DNA from: Leptolyngbyaceae cyanobacterium CSSed165cm_216
GTDB taxonomy: Bacteria > Cyanobacteriota > Cyanobacteriia > Phormidesmidales > Phormidesmidaceae
DNA length: 5,912 nucleotides
Assembly (NCBI GenBank): GCA_007135385.1
Contig: SLIY01000357.1
Span: 1-5,912, forward strand
Direction: 5' to 3'
Shown: piece after piece, positions 4,160 through 5,912 of the stretch
How positions within the stretch are numbered: the stretch's first letter is position 1
Layout: each line of letters opens with the position of its first letter
The notes under the pieces: model-generated
The model's database searches: none
What the model saw: the letters and a program-made list of their open reading frames with translations, nothing else
Told to the model about the DNA's origin: nothing
Made by a program: the position numbers and the translations under genes

Positions 4160-5912
4160 ATGCGTATCTTGATGATTCAACCCAACTACCACGCTGGCGG
4201 TGCCGAGATCGCTGGTAACTGGCCACCCAGCTGGGTGCCCTATGTGGGCGGTGCCCTGAAGGCGGCAGGTTTTGACGATGTGCGGTTCATCGACGCCATG
4301 ACCCACCACATCGATGACGAGCCCCTGGCGGCGCTGATTGCCCAGCACCAACCGGATGTGGTGATGGCTACGGCGATCACGCCGATGATTTATAAGTCCC
4401 AAGACACCCTGCGGATTGCCAAGTCGGTGTGCCCCGAGGCGGTGACGATCATGGGCGGGGTGCACCCCACCTACATGTACAAAGAGGTGCTGGGGGAAGC
4501 GCCCTGGGTGGACTACATCATCCGGGGGGAAGGGGAAGAAATTAGCGTCAACCTGCTGCAAGCCATTGCCGAAGGTCGGGATCGGCGCGATCGCGAATCG
4601 ATCCTCGGCCTGGCCTATCTAGACGATGCCGGACAGGTGGTGGCCACCCCAGCCCATCCCCCCATCCGCGACCTGAATACCCTCACCCCCGACTGGACCC
4701 TGCTGGACTGGGACACCTATATCTATACCCCCCTGAACGTGCGGGTGGCCGTGCCCAACTTTGCCCGGGGCTGCCCCTTTCGCTGTCGGTTTTGCTGTCA
4801 GTGGAAATTTTGGCGCAAATATCGGGCCCGCAAACCCAAGCAATTTGTGGACGAAATCGAGTACCTGGTGAAAGAGCACAATGTCGGCTTTTTCATTCTG
4901 GCGGACGAAGAACCCACCATCAGCAAGGCCCGATTTGTCGCCCTATGTGAAGAACTGATTGTCCGCAACCTGCCAGTCCACTGGGGCATCAACACCCGGG
5001 TCACCGACGTACTGCGGGACGAGGCCGAACTGCCCCTGTATCGCAAAGCGGGCCTGGTGCATGTTTCCCTGGGCACCGAGGCGGCGGCCCAGCTAAACCT
5101 GAACGTATTCCGCAAGGAAACCACCATCGCCGACAACAAGCGGGCGGTCAAGCTGCTGCGGGACAACGGCATCCTGGCGGAGGTGCAGTTCATCATGGGG
5201 CTGCCCAACGAAACCCCTGAAACCATCGAGGAAACCTATCGCATGGCCCGGGACTGGGGGGCTGACATGGCCAACTGGAACATGTACACCCCCTGGCCCT
5301 TTGCCGAACTCTTCCAGGATCTAGAAGACAAGGTGGAAATCCGCGACTACTCCCACTACAACTTTGTGACACCGATTATTAAGCCGGACGCCATGACCCG
5401 GGAAGAAGTGCTGCAAGGGGTATTGCGCAACTACGCCCGCTTCTACGGCTGGAAGTTCTGGGAGTACTGGTGGGAACGGGATGGATTTAAGCGGCGCTAC
5501 CTGCTGGGCTGCCTCTGGGCCTTTGTCAAAACCACCTGGAATAAGCGCTTCTACAATCTGAACCGGGTGAAGCGTAAAGGCATGCACGCCGAAATCGAGT
5601 TTGGCTTCGACGAATCCCGGATTCTTTCAGCGGAAGCCATGGCCCAGCTCAAAGCGGCCAAACTAGCGGATGTGGAGTTCACTGAAGTGGCTGCCTGCGG
5701 TGCCCCCAACACCCTACCCGAGGTGACCGACACCCCCAACGAAAGCGAGATTCAGGTGGTGATTGTGGACAGCGACGAAGCCAGTCGCATTGCCCTGCGC
5801 CAGGGACTGCGATCGCAACCTGGACTGGAAATAGCCAGCGAAGCCACCAATGGCGAAACCGGCCTGGTCCTGCTCGACTCCATCGGCGTCGATGTGGTGG
5901 TGGTGGATGCTC
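4160..5912 (+). CDS. chlE: Anaerobic Mg-protoporphyrin IX monomethyl ester cyclase fused to a receiver domain, C-terminus cut by window edge
   Basis: 584 residues are visible with no stop. Family members close ring E of chlorophyll without O2, turning Mg-protoporphyrin IX monomethyl ester into divinyl-protochlorophyllide with a radical-SAM cluster and cobalamin. The B12-binding domain covers about 1-140 (MRILMIQPNYHAGGAEIAGN, then WPPSW, MGGVHPTYMY, IIRGEGEE). The radical-SAM domain carries C205-x3-C209-x2-C212 in ARGCPFRCRFCCQWKFW, whose QWKFW is characteristic of BchE, plus FILADEEPT (245-253), GINTRVTDVLRD, SLGTEAAAQL and MYTPWPF. After a tail and a loose linker (about 485-530), residues 531-584 read as the start of a response-regulator receiver: QVVIVDSDEASRIALRQGLR, then LEIASEATNGETGL and DVVVVDA. 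D537 fits the acidic pocket and D583, 46 residues on, fits the phospho-acceptor; the second pocket acid is Ser538, with Asp539 next. BchE proteins usually end near 550-600 residues without such a domain. The ring-E cyclase call is strong, and the chlE name follows cyanobacterial usage. The fusion is read directly in frame, but its end is unseen. Confidence 0.93.
   Translation, partial: MRILMIQPNYHAGGAEIAGNWPPSWVPYVGGALKAAGFDDVRFIDAMTHHIDDEPLAALIAQHQPDVVMATAITPMIYKSQDTLRIAKSVCPEAVTIMGGVHPTYMYKEVLGEAPWVDYIIRGEGEEISVNLLQAIAEGRDRRDRESILGLAYLDDAGQVVATPAHPPIRDLNTLTPDWTLLDWDTYIYTPLNVRVAVPNFARGCPFRCRFCCQWKFWRKYRARKPKQFVDEIEYLVKEHNVGFFILADEEPTISKARFVALCEELIVRNLPVHWGINTRVTDVLRDEAELPLYRKAGLVHVSLGTEAAAQLNLNVFRKETTIADNKRAVKLLRDNGILAEVQFIMGLPNETPETIEETYRMARDWGADMANWNMYTPWPFAELFQDLEDKVEIRDYSHYNFVTPIIKPDAMTREEVLQGVLRNYARFYGWKFWEYWWERDGFKRRYLLGCLWAFVKTTWNKRFYNLNRVKRKGMHAEIEFGFDESRILSAEAMAQLKAAKLADVEFTEVAACGAPNTLPEVTDTPNESEIQVVIVDSDEASRIALRQGLRSQPGLEIASEATNGETGLVLLDSIGVDVVVVDA

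Noticed and set aside
4004..4561. Minus-strand open frame of 185 codons
   Set aside because: It is antisense to the end of hemN and the B12-binding domain of chlE; its His/Gly-rich product is a shadow of GC-rich codons.
4798..5739. Several minus-strand open frames opposite chlE (4798-5226, 5321-5587, 5551-5739)
   Set aside because: All are shadows of the plus-strand cyclase, which has conserved motifs throughout.

Overview
The window looks like a piece of a cyanobacterial chromosome. It carries a phycobilin-type heme oxygenase, a HemN and a BchE/ChlE-type chlorophyll ring-E cyclase. It also has five perfect copies of the cyanobacterial HIP1 octamer GCGATCGC (at 689, 3558, 4012, 4587 and 5809), far more than chance predicts in 5.9 kb. 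Short heptamer tandem repeats between genes fit as well. Base composition is moderately GC-rich. No species can be named from the sequence alone.

Layout. (1) Minus strand, 1-1492: the first 497 residues of a TIR - charged coiled coil - formylglycine-generating-enzyme-like (FGE/SUMF1) protein whose C-terminus lies off the left edge. (2) A 142-bp divergent intergenic region (1493-1634) holds a candidate promoter for each direction and a perfect 9-bp-arm palindrome sitting on the rightward -10 box. (3) Plus strand, 1635-2384: heme oxygenase, closest in remembered sequence to cyanobacterial HO2. (4) A 267-bp spacer (2385-2651) made almost wholly of small repeats: a GC hairpin, a dispersed-type inverted repeat and a heptamer array that runs into the next start codon. 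(5) Plus strand, 2652-4049: hemN, oxygen-independent coproporphyrinogen III dehydrogenase. (6) A 110-bp spacer with a second small heptamer array and a good ribosome binding site. (7) Plus strand, 4160 to the right edge: an anaerobic Mg-protoporphyrin monomethyl ester cyclase (ChlE/BchE) whose reading frame continues into a response-regulator receiver domain.

Function. The three plus-strand genes form a coherent low-oxygen tetrapyrrole set. HemN and ChlE replace the O2-dependent HemF and ChlA/AcsF steps toward chlorophyll, and HO2-type heme oxygenase supplies biliverdin for phycobilins when O2 is scarce. The set resembles the known chlAII-ho2-hemN operon controlled by the MarR-type activator ChlR in other cyanobacteria, but here chlE is at the downstream end and no chlAII is seen upstream. 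The palindrome before the heme oxygenase gene is a plausible operator for such a regulator.

The most unusual point is the apparent fusion of the radical-SAM/B12 cyclase to a receiver domain. The window ends four bases after the codon of the predicted phospho-accepting aspartate, so what follows it (a stop, an HTH output domain or something else) is not visible.
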